Below are positions 23,510 through 31,239 of a DNA stretch of 54,770 bases, one piece after another. Position numbers and translations under genes: made by a program. Source of the DNA: Desulfobulbaceae bacterium (GTDB lineage Bacteria; Desulfobacterota; Desulfobulbia; Desulfobulbales; SURF-16); contig JAGXFQ010000029.1 in the NCBI GenBank assembly GCA_024637145.1, positions 1-54,770 on the forward strand, written 5' to 3'. The first letter of the stretch is position 1; every line of letters starts with the position of its first letter. The notes beneath the pieces are model-generated. The model saw only the letters and a program-made list of their open reading frames with translations, was not told the origin of the DNA and did not search any database.

Positions 23510-26302
23510 GTGTCAAAAGCCAAAAAGCCACCTCCTTCTCCCGATCCCAACCAGGCCGATAGTGCCCCCGGCCGGCGCAAGCAGGGAAGGGATCAGCAGG
23601 AGCTTAAGCAAAATGCCATTAAATACAAGGCATTTCAGCACACGTTCAACCCCAAGGAGGTTAAGCTTGGCCTGGACAACAAGCTGATCAGCAAACGGTT
23701 GCGCGCCTCGCGCAGCCTGGAAGAGAGCTATCTCACCTATCTGCAGGAGCTCAAAAAAGATCCCACCAAGAAGATCCCCTTTCCCTGGGACAGCCCGTTC
23801 CGGCGCTTTCTCTTTCTCTTCTCCTTCTGGGCGCCCAAGGCCAGCAAGTGGTGCCTGGCGGTCCTTGGGGTCCTCTTTGTCATCAACTACATTCCTGGCC
23901 CCACCCAGCACCTTGTGGAATTTGGCCTGGCCCGCGCCATCTACGATGCCGCCCATATCAAACGCCTACCCGACCGCCTGGAGAACTATGCCCATTCCGC
24001 CCATATTGTCGATTCCCACGGCGGCATCATCAAGTCCTACGGCAAGCGGGAGGTTACCCTTGCCATCCCAGAGAAGGTCAAACAGGCCCTGCTTGCCGCT
24101 GAAGACCATTACCTGCTGCCCCATCCCCAACAGCCCTGGTACGTGAACAGCTTTCTTATCCATCCGGGGGTCAGCTGGCTCAATCTACTGGGAGCGGTGA
24201 AGGATACCCTGTGGGGCCGGACCAGGGGCGGCTCCACCATCATCATGCAGAATGCCAAAAAGGTCTTGGGCAACGACGACAGGACCATTCGCAACAAGCT
24301 GGAAGAGATCATCATCTCGTATATGATGGTCTCCCGTTTTGGCAAGGAGAAGAACCTCGACTTCTATATCAACACGGTGCCCGTGGGTGCCAATCTCTAT
24401 GGCTTTTCCTCCGCTGCCGCCAACTATTTCAAAAAAGACCTCGCCGACCTCAATTACCAGCAGCTCGTTACTATTGCCGCCTTCATCCCCAACCATAACC
24501 GCCAGATCGCCTTTTATGAAATTAACGAGGGCAAAAATTTTGAAGACCTGGACCAGGGCCACCTGTACCATGGCCAGAGCGCCATCAACAAGATCAACCT
24601 GGCCCTCGCGCATCTTCGCAAGATCAAAGAGATAACTGCTGAAGAGTATGCCAAATGGCACCTGGTCAACGAAGCATCCATCCGCCAGATCGGCCTGCGC
24701 AATTTTGACTCCCCCCTTTACGGTCAGGAGGAATGGACCTCTTGGAATGTGATCAGGGAAGTATGTTCCCGAACCTATACCATTGACGGGCTCACCGTCA
24801 CCGGCCCCCAGCTTCTTCTGGACGTCAAGGGTGATGTGGTGGTGGAAACCGGTATCGACCTGCCCCGGGTGGAAGAAATAAAAGCGATTATCGACCGTTT
24901 TCTGGCCAGTAAAAAATACGCCACCATCCTGGAAAAACGAAACAAAAATCAGTGGCGCCAGGAGGTTGAGCGTTACCAGCAAAATGGAGTCACCCCCCCC
25001 TACGCCGACTTCAAGGGCTTCATGGAGTATCTGAAAAATAATCTCAATGTCGGGGTGATCATGATCAACGGCAAGGGGGAAATTATTTCCTATGTCGGCG
25101 GCAAGGAATTTTTCAGCCAGGCAACGGACAGCAACAACAACAGGATCATCATTGATCTGATGAATTCCGAGGCCCATATCACGCCCTCTTCAACCATCAA
25201 GCCGGTGATCGCCTATTTCGACATGCTGCAAAACGGCACCACCCTGCAGAGCACCTATCCGGACAAACCCCTTGAGTATAAATTCTCCAGCAGTGAGGGC
25301 CGTCAGATCTGGCTGCCCCGCAATTGGTACGACTACGACGAAAAGGGCACAGGGGCCAATCGCTACCAAGGCCGCCAATACACCCTGCTTGATGCCCAGG
25401 TTCAGTCGGTAAACACCATCTTTGCCAGGCTCTATAATGACCGCCAGGTGCGTAATGGTGTGCTTCTGGCCTTTGACAAAATAGGCCTGGAGTATAATCG
25501 TGAGGATGCTAAATATTGGCCCTTTGGTATCGGTTCTTCAAGCCTGCCCGTCCAATCCTGGCTGGGGGTGTACAATGCCTTTTTAGACGGCAAGTACAAG
25601 AAACCGGCCTTTGTCCAGCGCATCCTGGTGAACAACGAGGAGATCTACAGCCGCGCCCAAGACCCGGCCTATATAAGCATCCCCCTCTTTGACTCCAAGG
25701 TGGAACGAGACAATGAGCTTCTTGCCATGTATGAGGTGTGCAACCGGGGCACCGCCTCCTCCATGAAACATACCTTCAAACATTTCAAAAATCTGGTCTC
25801 CGGCAAAACAGGCACTGCACCCCAGGGTAAAAGCTCCCTCTTCATCAGTCATTTCAATCCCTACCAAGACCGGGAAAAACATGCCGATCAGACCCTTACC
25901 ATGCTGGTCTCGGTAACCACCAACTCAGGGGGCAACAAGAGTGTGGGCACATCCTCCCAGGGACCCACCCAGATTGCCGGCGCCATTTATGATTTCATTT
26001 TCCACAAAGAACTCTACGCCATGATGGACCAGAAAATATCAGCGGCCAAACGGGAGAACCCCGATTTCGGCAACAACCATATCTACTGGGCCAATGTCAA
26101 CCGCTACATGGATACCCTGCTCAACGGCAACCATGGCAAGATCCCCATCCACAAGAACATCATCGGCGTTGATGGCTATGCCCAGGCCCTGCAGCAGTTG
26201 TTAAACAGCAATAACCGAATCTATGCCGGCCGTGATGACCTGTTCAGGCAGTTGGTGGAATATTACTGCCGCCAGGAGAAGATAGTAAAGATGAATGATT
26301 AA
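23510..26302 (+). CDS. class A penicillin-binding protein (GT51 transglycosylase plus transpeptidase), divergent
   Basis: Class A PBPs polymerise and crosslink peptidoglycan at the outer face of the inner membrane. This 930-residue protein has a long basic cytoplasmic N terminus and a TM helix (about 113-129). Its GT51 domain carries the catalytic-Glu motif AAEDHYLLPHPQ (about 195-206) and the second motif RTRGGSTIIMQNAKKVLG, where the usual GGSTITQQ is altered. The transpeptidase domain has SxxK as S561-T-I-K564, SxN as S633-V-N635 and KTG as K766 (SGKTGTAPQ), so all three catalytic motifs are intact. A C-terminal extension of about 110 residues follows. The start is GTG at 23510 in very AT-rich sequence without a clear ribosome site, so the exact start is uncertain. 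It is divergent from the pentapeptide gene and shares its promoter region (23337-23509). Confidence 0.85.
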   Translation: MSKAKKPPPSPDPNQADSAPGRRKQGRDQQELKQNAIKYKAFQHTFNPKEVKLGLDNKLISKRLRASRSLEESYLTYLQELKKDPTKKIPFPWDSPFRRFLFLFSFWAPKASKWCLAVLGVLFVINYIPGPTQHLVEFGLARAIYDAAHIKRLPDRLENYAHSAHIVDSHGGIIKSYGKREVTLAIPEKVKQALLAAEDHYLLPHPQQPWYVNSFLIHPGVSWLNLLGAVKDTLWGRTRGGSTIIMQNAKKVLGNDDRTIRNKLEEIIISYMMVSRFGKEKNLDFYINTVPVGANLYGFSSAAANYFKKDLADLNYQQLVTIAAFIPNHNRQIAFYEINEGKNFEDLDQGHLYHGQSAINKINLALAHLRKIKEITAEEYAKWHLVNEASIRQIGLRNFDSPLYGQEEWTSWNVIREVCSRTYTIDGLTVTGPQLLLDVKGDVVVETGIDLPRVEEIKAIIDRFLASKKYATILEKRNKNQWRQEVERYQQNGVTPPYADFKGFMEYLKNNLNVGVIMINGKGEIISYVGGKEFFSQATDSNNNRIIIDLMNSEAHITPSSTIKPVIAYFDMLQNGTTLQSTYPDKPLEYKFSSSEGRQIWLPRNWYDYDEKGTGANRYQGRQYTLLDAQVQSVNTIFARLYNDRQVRNGVLLAFDKIGLEYNREDAKYWPFGIGSSSLPVQSWLGVYNAFLDGKYKKPAFVQRILVNNEEIYSRAQDPAYISIPLFDSKVERDNELLAMYEVCNRGTASSMKHTFKHFKNLVSGKTGTAPQGKSSLFISHFNPYQDREKHADQTLTMLVSVTTNSGGNKSVGTSSQGPTQIAGAIYDFIFHKELYAMMDQKISAAKRENPDFGNNHIYWANVNRYMDTLLNGNHGKIPIHKNIIGVDGYAQALQQLLNSNNRIYAGRDDLFRQLVEYYCRQEKIVKMND

Positions 26303-26517
26303 TGGCCTGGCACAGGAGGCCGCACCCCCTGCCCTGCCGCTCTTGCCGGTCGTGTTCCTCGCCAATATGAAGATTGACAAGGGACACGGCGAAATGGTTT
26401 ACTAACCCTCGGCCTGTTATGGGTAAGAGCACCACGGCAATCTCCCCTTTCTTTGGGAAAAATTCAGGCGGCCCCTTTTTGCCAACAAGATTAAAATAAG
26501 AACTGACGAAATTCTCT

Positions 26518-27018
26518 ATGATGAAAATAGGAAGAAATGAACCCTGTCCATGCGGGAGCGGCAAAAAATTCAAGAAATGCTGCAATGATATCAGCAAATT
26601 CCAACCAAAAGCCCCGGAAGCAACTGCCCAGGTATCTCTGAGCAGTGAGGTAGAAAAACTCCAGGAATTGGCGGCTCAGAAAGAGGCCTCCGTACGGACC
26701 ATGGGTGTTTTCATCTTTGTTGCCACCGAGCAAGGTGATGGTTGGCTTCTTGAGATGTCTGACGCCGATGCCCTCAAAGTGGCTGACAAGGGCAAAAAAC
26801 TTGCCGTGGAAATCAAGGAAAGCGCTGAGACCATCGAGGTCAACTGGTCGCATCATTTCACCATCCACAAAAAAGAATTCGTTGTCACCGCTTATGAAGA
26901 TAAGAGCATGACCACGCTGAGTGATTTACCCACCCATGCCATTTTCGCCGCCATTAAACGGATCCGCAAAAAATTTCCCAAGGATGTTTTGGCAGCCATC
27001 CATCTGGACGAGGAGTAA
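26518..27018 (+). CDS. SEC-C motif zinc-binding protein
   Basis: This 166-residue protein opens with GRNEPCPCGSGKKFKKCC, the SEC-C zinc-binding motif found at the C terminus of SecA and in many small proteins (CxCx8CC, or CH in place of the last pair). After a helical linker (EVEKLQELAAQKEASV) it has an uncharacterised domain of about 105 residues with alternating strands (MGVFIFVATEQGDGWLLEMS) and a final helix (FAAIKRIRKKFPKDVLAAI). That domain is not recognised. The start is ATG-ATG at 26518/26521. The stop is 4 nt before the GTG start of a VanZ-like gene, whose ribosome site AGGAGTAAGG overlaps this stop, suggesting coupling. The 215-nt gap before it holds nothing recognised. Confidence 0.8.
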   Translation: MMKIGRNEPCPCGSGKKFKKCCNDISKFQPKAPEATAQVSLSSEVEKLQELAAQKEASVRTMGVFIFVATEQGDGWLLEMSDADALKVADKGKKLAVEIKESAETIEVNWSHHFTIHKKEFVVTAYEDKSMTTLSDLPTHAIFAAIKRIRKKFPKDVLAAIHLDEE

Positions 27019-27022
27019 GGTC

Positions 27023-27448
27023 GTGCCCCTGAGCCGCAGGCTGCTGCACCTTCTGCCGGCCCTGGCCATGTCAGGGGCCATCTTTGCAGGGGCCTCGCTG
27101 CCCGGCAAATATCTTCCCGCCTTCCTCCACGGCGGTGTTGATAAATATGCCCATGCCCTGGTCTATGGGCTGCTGGCTGCCAGTTATCTCTTTGCCTTTG
27201 GCAATGATCTTCTCCGCCGCTCTCCCCTGGGGATAAGCCTGGCCACCATCGTTATCTGCCTCTTTTACGGCGGTCTTGAAGAATGGTATCAATCGATTAT
27301 TCCCGGCCGGCGCCCAGACAGGTTTGATCTGGAGGCGGACATGATCGGCGTCCTGGTGGTGATCCTGTTCTGGATGATTATTCTGCTCAAAAAATCGGGG
27401 CCAGGGGGTGACGATTCTACCACAAAGACTCCGACCCAGGGCTCCTGA
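27023..27448 (+). CDS. VanZ-like family membrane protein (first of two)
   Basis: This 141-residue protein has about four transmembrane helices: LLHLLPALAMSGAIFAG, ALVYGLLAASYLFAFG, GISLATIVICLFYGG and GVLVVILFWMIILL. It carries the VanZ-like signature of a first loop with DKYAHALVYG and a later EEWYQSIIPGRRPDRFDLEAD motif. The family is named after the teicoplanin-resistance protein VanZ, but most members have no known function. The GTG start at 27023 is chosen for the AGGAGTAAGG site immediately upstream; an earlier ATG in this frame lies inside the preceding gene. A second VanZ-like gene follows after 3 nt. Confidence 0.8.
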   Translation: MPLSRRLLHLLPALAMSGAIFAGASLPGKYLPAFLHGGVDKYAHALVYGLLAASYLFAFGNDLLRRSPLGISLATIVICLFYGGLEEWYQSIIPGRRPDRFDLEADMIGVLVVILFWMIILLKKSGPGGDDSTTKTPTQGS

Positions 27449-27451
27449 AAC

Positions 27452-27844
27452 ATGCGTTTCCTGCCCCTTCTAGGCGTCATGATACTTCTCTTCCTGCTCT
27501 CCCACACCCCGGGCAGGAGTTTACCTGAAGCCACCTTCTTCGGCCTGGATAAATTGTGGCATGCCCTGGCCTATGCCGCCCTGGCGGCCGCAGCTCTCTG
27601 GGCCTGGTTGCCCCAGGTGATCAAGCGGCGGTCCGGGCAGGGCCTGGGGGCTATTCTTCTTTTTTGCCTGCTTTACGGGATCAGTGACGAGTTTCATCAA
27701 TCCTTCATCCCCGACCGCAATGCCAGTCCAGCCGATATGGGCGCCGATGTCTTGGGCGCCGCCCTTTTTCTCTGGTGCTGGTGGTTCTATTCGGCCAGAA
27801 AGGTTCACCGTAAATCTCGCACAGACAAAGCCGATTACCAATAA
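27452..27844 (+). CDS. VanZ-like family membrane protein (second of two)
   Basis: This 130-residue protein resembles its upstream neighbour: LDKLWHALAYAALAAAALWA, FCLLYGISDEFHQSFIPDRN, and a final helix VLGAALFLWCWWFY followed by a basic tail. The shared W/Y-HAL-Y and DE/EE-x-x-QSxIP-x-R motifs indicate the VanZ-like family and suggest an old tandem duplication, with considerable divergence. It begins 3 nt after the first copy's stop, so the SEC-C gene and both VanZ-like genes form one operon. Function is unknown. Confidence 0.8.
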   Translation: MRFLPLLGVMILLFLLSHTPGRSLPEATFFGLDKLWHALAYAALAAAALWAWLPQVIKRRSGQGLGAILLFCLLYGISDEFHQSFIPDRNASPADMGADVLGAALFLWCWWFYSARKVHRKSRTDKADYQ

Positions 27845-27965
27845 ACGCCGACGAATAACAGCTCTTTCCGCAGCTGGCCGCCCAGGCACCACCAAGAAAA
27901 TGCGGCAGAAAGAAGAATACAAAAAAAAACCGGCTTTCTCAGGCTTGGTAAATTTTTGCCTGGTT

Positions 27966-28058
27966 ATGAAAAAAAAATGCGGCTGTGGCGAAGGCTGCGG
28001 GTCATGCCGGGCCGCCACCCTCAAGATAGTCGGCAACCTGCCAGCGCTCATGGCATAG
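27966..28058 (+). CDS. possible 30-residue Cys-rich peptide
   Basis: An ATG at 27966 opens a 30-residue frame beginning MKKKCGCGEGCGSCRAATLK, with four Cys in a CxCx3Cx2C pattern close to the N terminus. It ends TAG at 28058, 13 nt before a good terminator hairpin. No strong ribosome site is visible. It could be a metal-binding peptide or chance coding. The placement between the VanZ operon and a terminator is the main reason to list it. Confidence 0.3.
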   Translation: MKKKCGCGEGCGSCRAATLKIVGNLPALMA

Positions 28059-28071
28059 TGATGCAGTGTGA

Positions 28072-28107
28072 AGGAAATATGCCTGCCAAGGGGCAAGGAT
28101 ATTTCCT
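28072..28107 (+). terminator. intrinsic terminator before bacteriohemerythrin gene
   Basis: AGGAAATAT (28072-28080) pairs with ATATTTCCT (28099-28107). An inner TGCC/GGCA stem lies within the loop, and CTTTT follows. It closes the SEC-C/VanZ transcription unit and lies about 100 nt before the hemerythrin start. The remainder of 28108-28210 is AT-rich promoter-like sequence. Confidence 0.6.
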
Positions 28108-28210
28108 CTTTTCCCGTCGCCCCTCTGAAAAAGCATTTTTTTTTCGCCCTTTCCGTGGCATACTTTGCGTACTTTTTTTATATTACTCAACAAATTCAGG
28201 AGAGAACCTC

Positions 28211-28633
28211 ATGGCACGCATAGAGTGGGACGCATCCTTCAGTGTCCATAATGCTGCAATGGATGACCAGCACAAAAAATGGCTGGAAATCTTCAATACG
28301 CTCCATGAGGTGATGACCGGTACCGGCACCTCCTCTCTCACCACCATTACGGCACAATCCCTGACCGAGATGTACGACTATGCCAGGAATCATTTCCGCT
28401 CTGAAGAAGAGTACCTGGCCCAACTGAACTACCCCGATCTGATTGCCCATCGCAGATTACACCGGGATTTTGAAAACAAGATCTACAGATATACCCGGGA
28501 GATCGAGGAGGGCAAAATCCTGCTCAACACCAATCTCCTTAAGATCATACGCCAGTGGCTGGTGGAACACATCCTGAGCGAAGATAAAAAATACAGCGCC
28601 TTTGCCCGGCAAGCCCTCGCGCCGGCAAGATAA
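28211..28633 (+). CDS. bacteriohemerythrin
   Basis: Bacteriohemerythrins bind O2 reversibly at a diiron centre in a four-helix bundle. The 140-residue protein starts MARIEWDASFSVHNAAMDDQ. The iron ligands are visible in order: H13, the H21/E25-region of DDQHKKWLEIFN, HFRSEEEYL, the H-x-x-x-H pair in IAHRRLHRDF, and a C-terminal WLVEHILSEDKKY carrying His and Asp ligands. The start has AGGAGAG upstream. An HD-GYP gene follows 83 nt downstream on the same strand, suggesting a link between oxygen and cyclic-di-GMP turnover. A second, truncated hemerythrin lies at 4040-4165. Confidence 0.93.
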   Translation: MARIEWDASFSVHNAAMDDQHKKWLEIFNTLHEVMTGTGTSSLTTITAQSLTEMYDYARNHFRSEEEYLAQLNYPDLIAHRRLHRDFENKIYRYTREIEEGKILLNTNLLKIIRQWLVEHILSEDKKYSAFARQALAPAR

Positions 28634-28716
28634 GCCATGGCAGGGGCACAACCAGACGATAGGGCCAACAATAGTCGTCAGAAGAGTGAAACCTTTCATA
28701 GAATCCAGGTTGCGCC

Positions 28717-30231
28717 ATGTTCCTCTCTGTCATAACCCCCCCCCTGGTCATCATGGGGGCCGGGCTCATGCTCATCGCCCTTATCCGCGGCATTCGCCTC
28801 ACCAAAAAAATTCCCATAAAGTTCCAGGATAAGTGGCAGTTTCTTCTCCTTCTCATGGCTATTTTTTTCTGCGGCCACCTCCTCTTTGCTTCCCTTCTGT
28901 TCAGAAGATTTCCCTTCCCTGATATGCTCATCGGCCTCAGCATTTTTCTTGGTGGCGCCTTCAGCCTGCTTGTTATCATCCTTACCAAGGGCGCGCTTAA
29001 AAAGTTCCAGGAAGAGGAGGGCAAATTAGCCAAGGCCGCGGCCAACATAAAACAAAAAAAACGAAAACTGGCGGAGAACAGCGCCCTTTATCTGAAAGAT
29101 CTCTTTGAGATGATTGCCGAGGTCTTGGCCAACCGGGACCAGCATACCTTTGAACATGATCTGCAGGTGGCGGCCATTGCCAAACTCATCGGCGAGAAAC
29201 TGGGTCTGAGCGAAGATACCCTTACCAGCCTGGAACTGGGCTGCCTGGCCCATGATATCGGCAAAACCGCCATCCCGGATGATATCCTCTTGAAACCGGC
29301 CAAATTCACCTTTCAGGACCGGAATATCATGGAGTACCATCCTCTGATCGGCGCCAAGCTTGTAGCCCGCCATATTCAAGATGACAAGGTCATTGACATC
29401 ATCCTCAACCATCATGAGCGGCTGGATGGTAGCGGCTATCCAGCCGGACTCAAAGGTGAGGAAATAGGCATTCTGCCGCGCATTGTCGCTGCCGCCGACA
29501 CCTATCATTCCCTGATTTCCCGCCGTTCCTATAAAAAACCCCTCACCACCGAGAAGGCCCTCGACATGCTCCGGGAGGAGGTGGCAAAAGGCCGGCTGGA
29601 TGGCCGCATTGTCGACATCCTCATCGCCCTTGTGCCGGAACTCCCGGAAGTGGAGAAAACCATACCCATAACGGCCGGCTTCATGAAAAACATTGAGATC
29701 TTTCGTAATCGCACCTATTTTCGTGAACCCTTAAGCGATTTCTACAACTACCGCTATCTTCTCTTCCTGGATGATGCCGATGTTCTCCACAAAGAGACCC
29801 TGCCCTACGATCTCATACTCATCTCCTTTCCCAACTTCGGCACATTTCAGCAGGAGAAAGGCTATCTGGTGGCAGATCAGGTTTTTGACGAGATCGGCGA
29901 GAACCTGATGGATATCTGCAAGAATTTCAGCCAGCACCGTGAATTTTACGACGGTTCGGTGATGCTGTTTAGAAAAAGAAATGATTATCTTATTTATCAG
30001 GAACATGAAGATGAAAACACGGCCTCTGTCTCTGTTTTCAATGATATATCCAAAACCCTCTCCCGCGTCAAAGAGGAGTGGGGCCTGCACTTTATCTTGG
30101 TCAACCAGCCCTGCCCGCCCGGCCAGCCAACCCGTAAAGCGCTCCAGCATCTTCTCAAAAAGGCGGAACCCGCCATCCAGAAAAAAAACCCCTGGACATC
30201 TCGACCAGGAGCCTATAAATTAAGACGATAA
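28717..30231 (+). CDS. membrane HD-GYP domain phosphodiesterase
   Basis: HD-GYP proteins hydrolyse cyclic-di-GMP. This 504-residue protein has three N-terminal transmembrane helices (about 5-24, 41-62, 70-90), a basic coiled linker (KQKKRKLAENSALYLKDLFE) and an HD-GYP domain (about 125-310). The metal-binding HD is at residues 179-180 (CLAHDIGKTAIPDDI), and the signature HHERLDGSGYPAGLKGEEIG contains GYP at 240-242. A C-terminal region (about 330-504) has no recognised domain. All key residues look intact. It follows bacteriohemerythrin and precedes an FmdB zinc-ribbon gene (43 nt). Confidence 0.92.
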   Translation: MFLSVITPPLVIMGAGLMLIALIRGIRLTKKIPIKFQDKWQFLLLLMAIFFCGHLLFASLLFRRFPFPDMLIGLSIFLGGAFSLLVIILTKGALKKFQEEEGKLAKAAANIKQKKRKLAENSALYLKDLFEMIAEVLANRDQHTFEHDLQVAAIAKLIGEKLGLSEDTLTSLELGCLAHDIGKTAIPDDILLKPAKFTFQDRNIMEYHPLIGAKLVARHIQDDKVIDIILNHHERLDGSGYPAGLKGEEIGILPRIVAAADTYHSLISRRSYKKPLTTEKALDMLREEVAKGRLDGRIVDILIALVPELPEVEKTIPITAGFMKNIEIFRNRTYFREPLSDFYNYRYLLFLDDADVLHKETLPYDLILISFPNFGTFQQEKGYLVADQVFDEIGENLMDICKNFSQHREFYDGSVMLFRKRNDYLIYQEHEDENTASVSVFNDISKTLSRVKEEWGLHFILVNQPCPPGQPTRKALQHLLKKAEPAIQKKNPWTSRPGAYKLRR

Positions 30232-30274
30232 TTAAATAGCTGGTTTTTTTCACCCGTTCTTCTGGAGTATGATC

Positions 30275-30490
30275 ATGCCCATTTATGAATTCAAATGTAA
30301 TGCCTGCAGTAAAAAATTCGAGACCATTCTCACCTCAAGCGCCAAGGTCTCCGAGGTAACCTGTCCGGAGTGTCAGAGCAAAAATATCCAAAAGACCATT
30401 TCCGCCTCCAGCTACCGGCTCAACAGCTCCTCAGGCTCCATTCCGGCCGGTGCCCTATCAGGCTGTTCCTCCAAGGGCGGCTTCTCCTGA
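30275..30490 (+). CDS. FmdB family zinc-ribbon protein
   Basis: This is a 71-residue protein with the standard FmdB start MPIYEFKCNACSKKFE and a second Cys pair in VTCPECQSKNIQKTISASSY, forming a four-Cys zinc ribbon (C8, C11 and the CPEC pair). The C terminus is Ser/Gly-rich, as in other members. FmdB proteins are named for a putative regulator of formamide/methylamine genes; their actual role is unclear. The ATG at 30275 is preferred over 30269 because GGAG is seven bases upstream and the family starts MPIYE. Confidence 0.9.
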   Translation: MPIYEFKCNACSKKFETILTSSAKVSEVTCPECQSKNIQKTISASSYRLNSSSGSIPAGALSGCSSKGGFS

Positions 30491-30685
30491 GCTTAAGGAT
30501 ATAACGGTCAGGTTGATCGTTTCGAACCACAAAAAAGGGCCCCCGGCAGCCAACAGCTTAGAAATTGCCACCCTGCAGGGCGCCCCGGTATTTTGAGCTG
30601 TTTGTTGATAAATGCTAAGCAGCTTGCCAGGCTCCCAGGGGGGCCTGGTTGACCCACATAGCTGTCAGGCTTTTAGACAATAAAA

Positions 30686-30722
30686 AAACAGGGCAGCTCC
30701 GCCAAGGAGTTGCCCTGTTTTT
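30686..30722. terminator. bidirectional intrinsic terminator
   Basis: AAACAGGGCAGCTCC (30686-30700) pairs with GGAGTTGCCCTGTTT (30706-30720), with one G-T pair and a 5-nt loop. An A run lies on the left and a T run on the right. It lies between the plus-strand FmdB gene and the minus-strand zinc-ribbon gene and can serve both. The upstream 30491-30680 holds nothing recognised. Confidence 0.8.
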
Positions 30723-30766
30723 CAGATGTCAGACCGAGCTCGGCAGCCCGCGCCTTTCATCCCGGC

Positions 30767-30970
30767 TCACGCCTCATATTGATCATCGTAGCTGCCAAAG
30801 GATTCCTCTTCAAAATAATCCAAGGCCTCCAGCGGCTCAAGGCGCAAGGGAATAAGGGAAAGTATCTCAAACTCCTGCTCACACTCCTCACAATAGACCT
30901 CGTCGCCGGGTTCGTTATCATCAAAAACCCTGATTTCACCGCGACAAGCCGGGCATTTTTTACTTCTCAT
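30767..30970 (-). CDS. LysW-like zinc-ribbon protein
   Basis: This 67-residue acidic protein has two zinc-binding Cys pairs, KKCPACRGEIRVFDDNEPGD and YCEECEQEFEIL, followed by SLIPLRLEPLE. The layout matches LysW, the small amino-group carrier protein of lysine/arginine biosynthesis. However, the C terminus ends SFGSYDDQYEA and lacks the EDWGE tail whose terminal Glu carries the amino acid. A true carrier role is therefore doubtful, and many similar zinc ribbons have unknown roles. The ATG at 30970 is chosen for GGAG eight bases upstream; an in-frame start at 31129 would add 53 non-family residues. It follows speB on the same strand across a 254-nt gap. Confidence 0.6.
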   Translation of the reverse strand: MRSKKCPACRGEIRVFDDNEPGDEVYCEECEQEFEILSLIPLRLEPLEALDYFEEESFGSYDDQYEA

Positions 30971-31202
30971 CACTTTTTCTCCATCCAAACCTGTAATTAT
31001 TTTGCTTAAGAGAAGTGTTGTTCCCTTTGCTGAACACCTTCTCTCCCCGTTTTCAAAGACATTTTCTGCCATTTCTTCTGCCGCTGGAAAAGAGTCCTCC
31101 GTGATACAAGGTTGATCTGTTTCTTCCATCTATCTCCATGTGCTCCTTTGGCAGGCAGCCAGCCGTTAAGATCCCGGCTGCCTCAGGGGCCGACCTTACT
31201 TC

Positions 31203-31239
31203 TCACCTCACCTCACCTCACACCTCACACCTCACACCT
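31203..31239. repeat. short tandem repeat at the speB 3' end
   Basis: CACCT and CACACCT units are repeated about six times between 31203 and 31239. On the minus strand they supply the last codons and stop of speB (C-terminal SSRCEV). The tract is a likely slippage site, so the exact SpeB C terminus could vary between strains. Confidence 0.7.

Noticed and set aside
23337-23531. N-terminal extension of the pentapeptide-repeat protein to 23531
   Set aside because: It would overlap the divergent PBP start, add no recognisable sequence and remove the shared promoter region.
28140-28175. Possible sigma-54 promoter (TGGCATACTTTGC) before bacteriohemerythrin
   Set aside because: The GG-to-GC spacing is 8 nt instead of the required 10.
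30505-30530. tRNA-like TTCGAACC segment
   Set aside because: No cloverleaf can be formed around it.
31203-31239. CRISPR-like short repeats
   Set aside because: Units are 5-7 nt without spacers; it is a simple tandem repeat.
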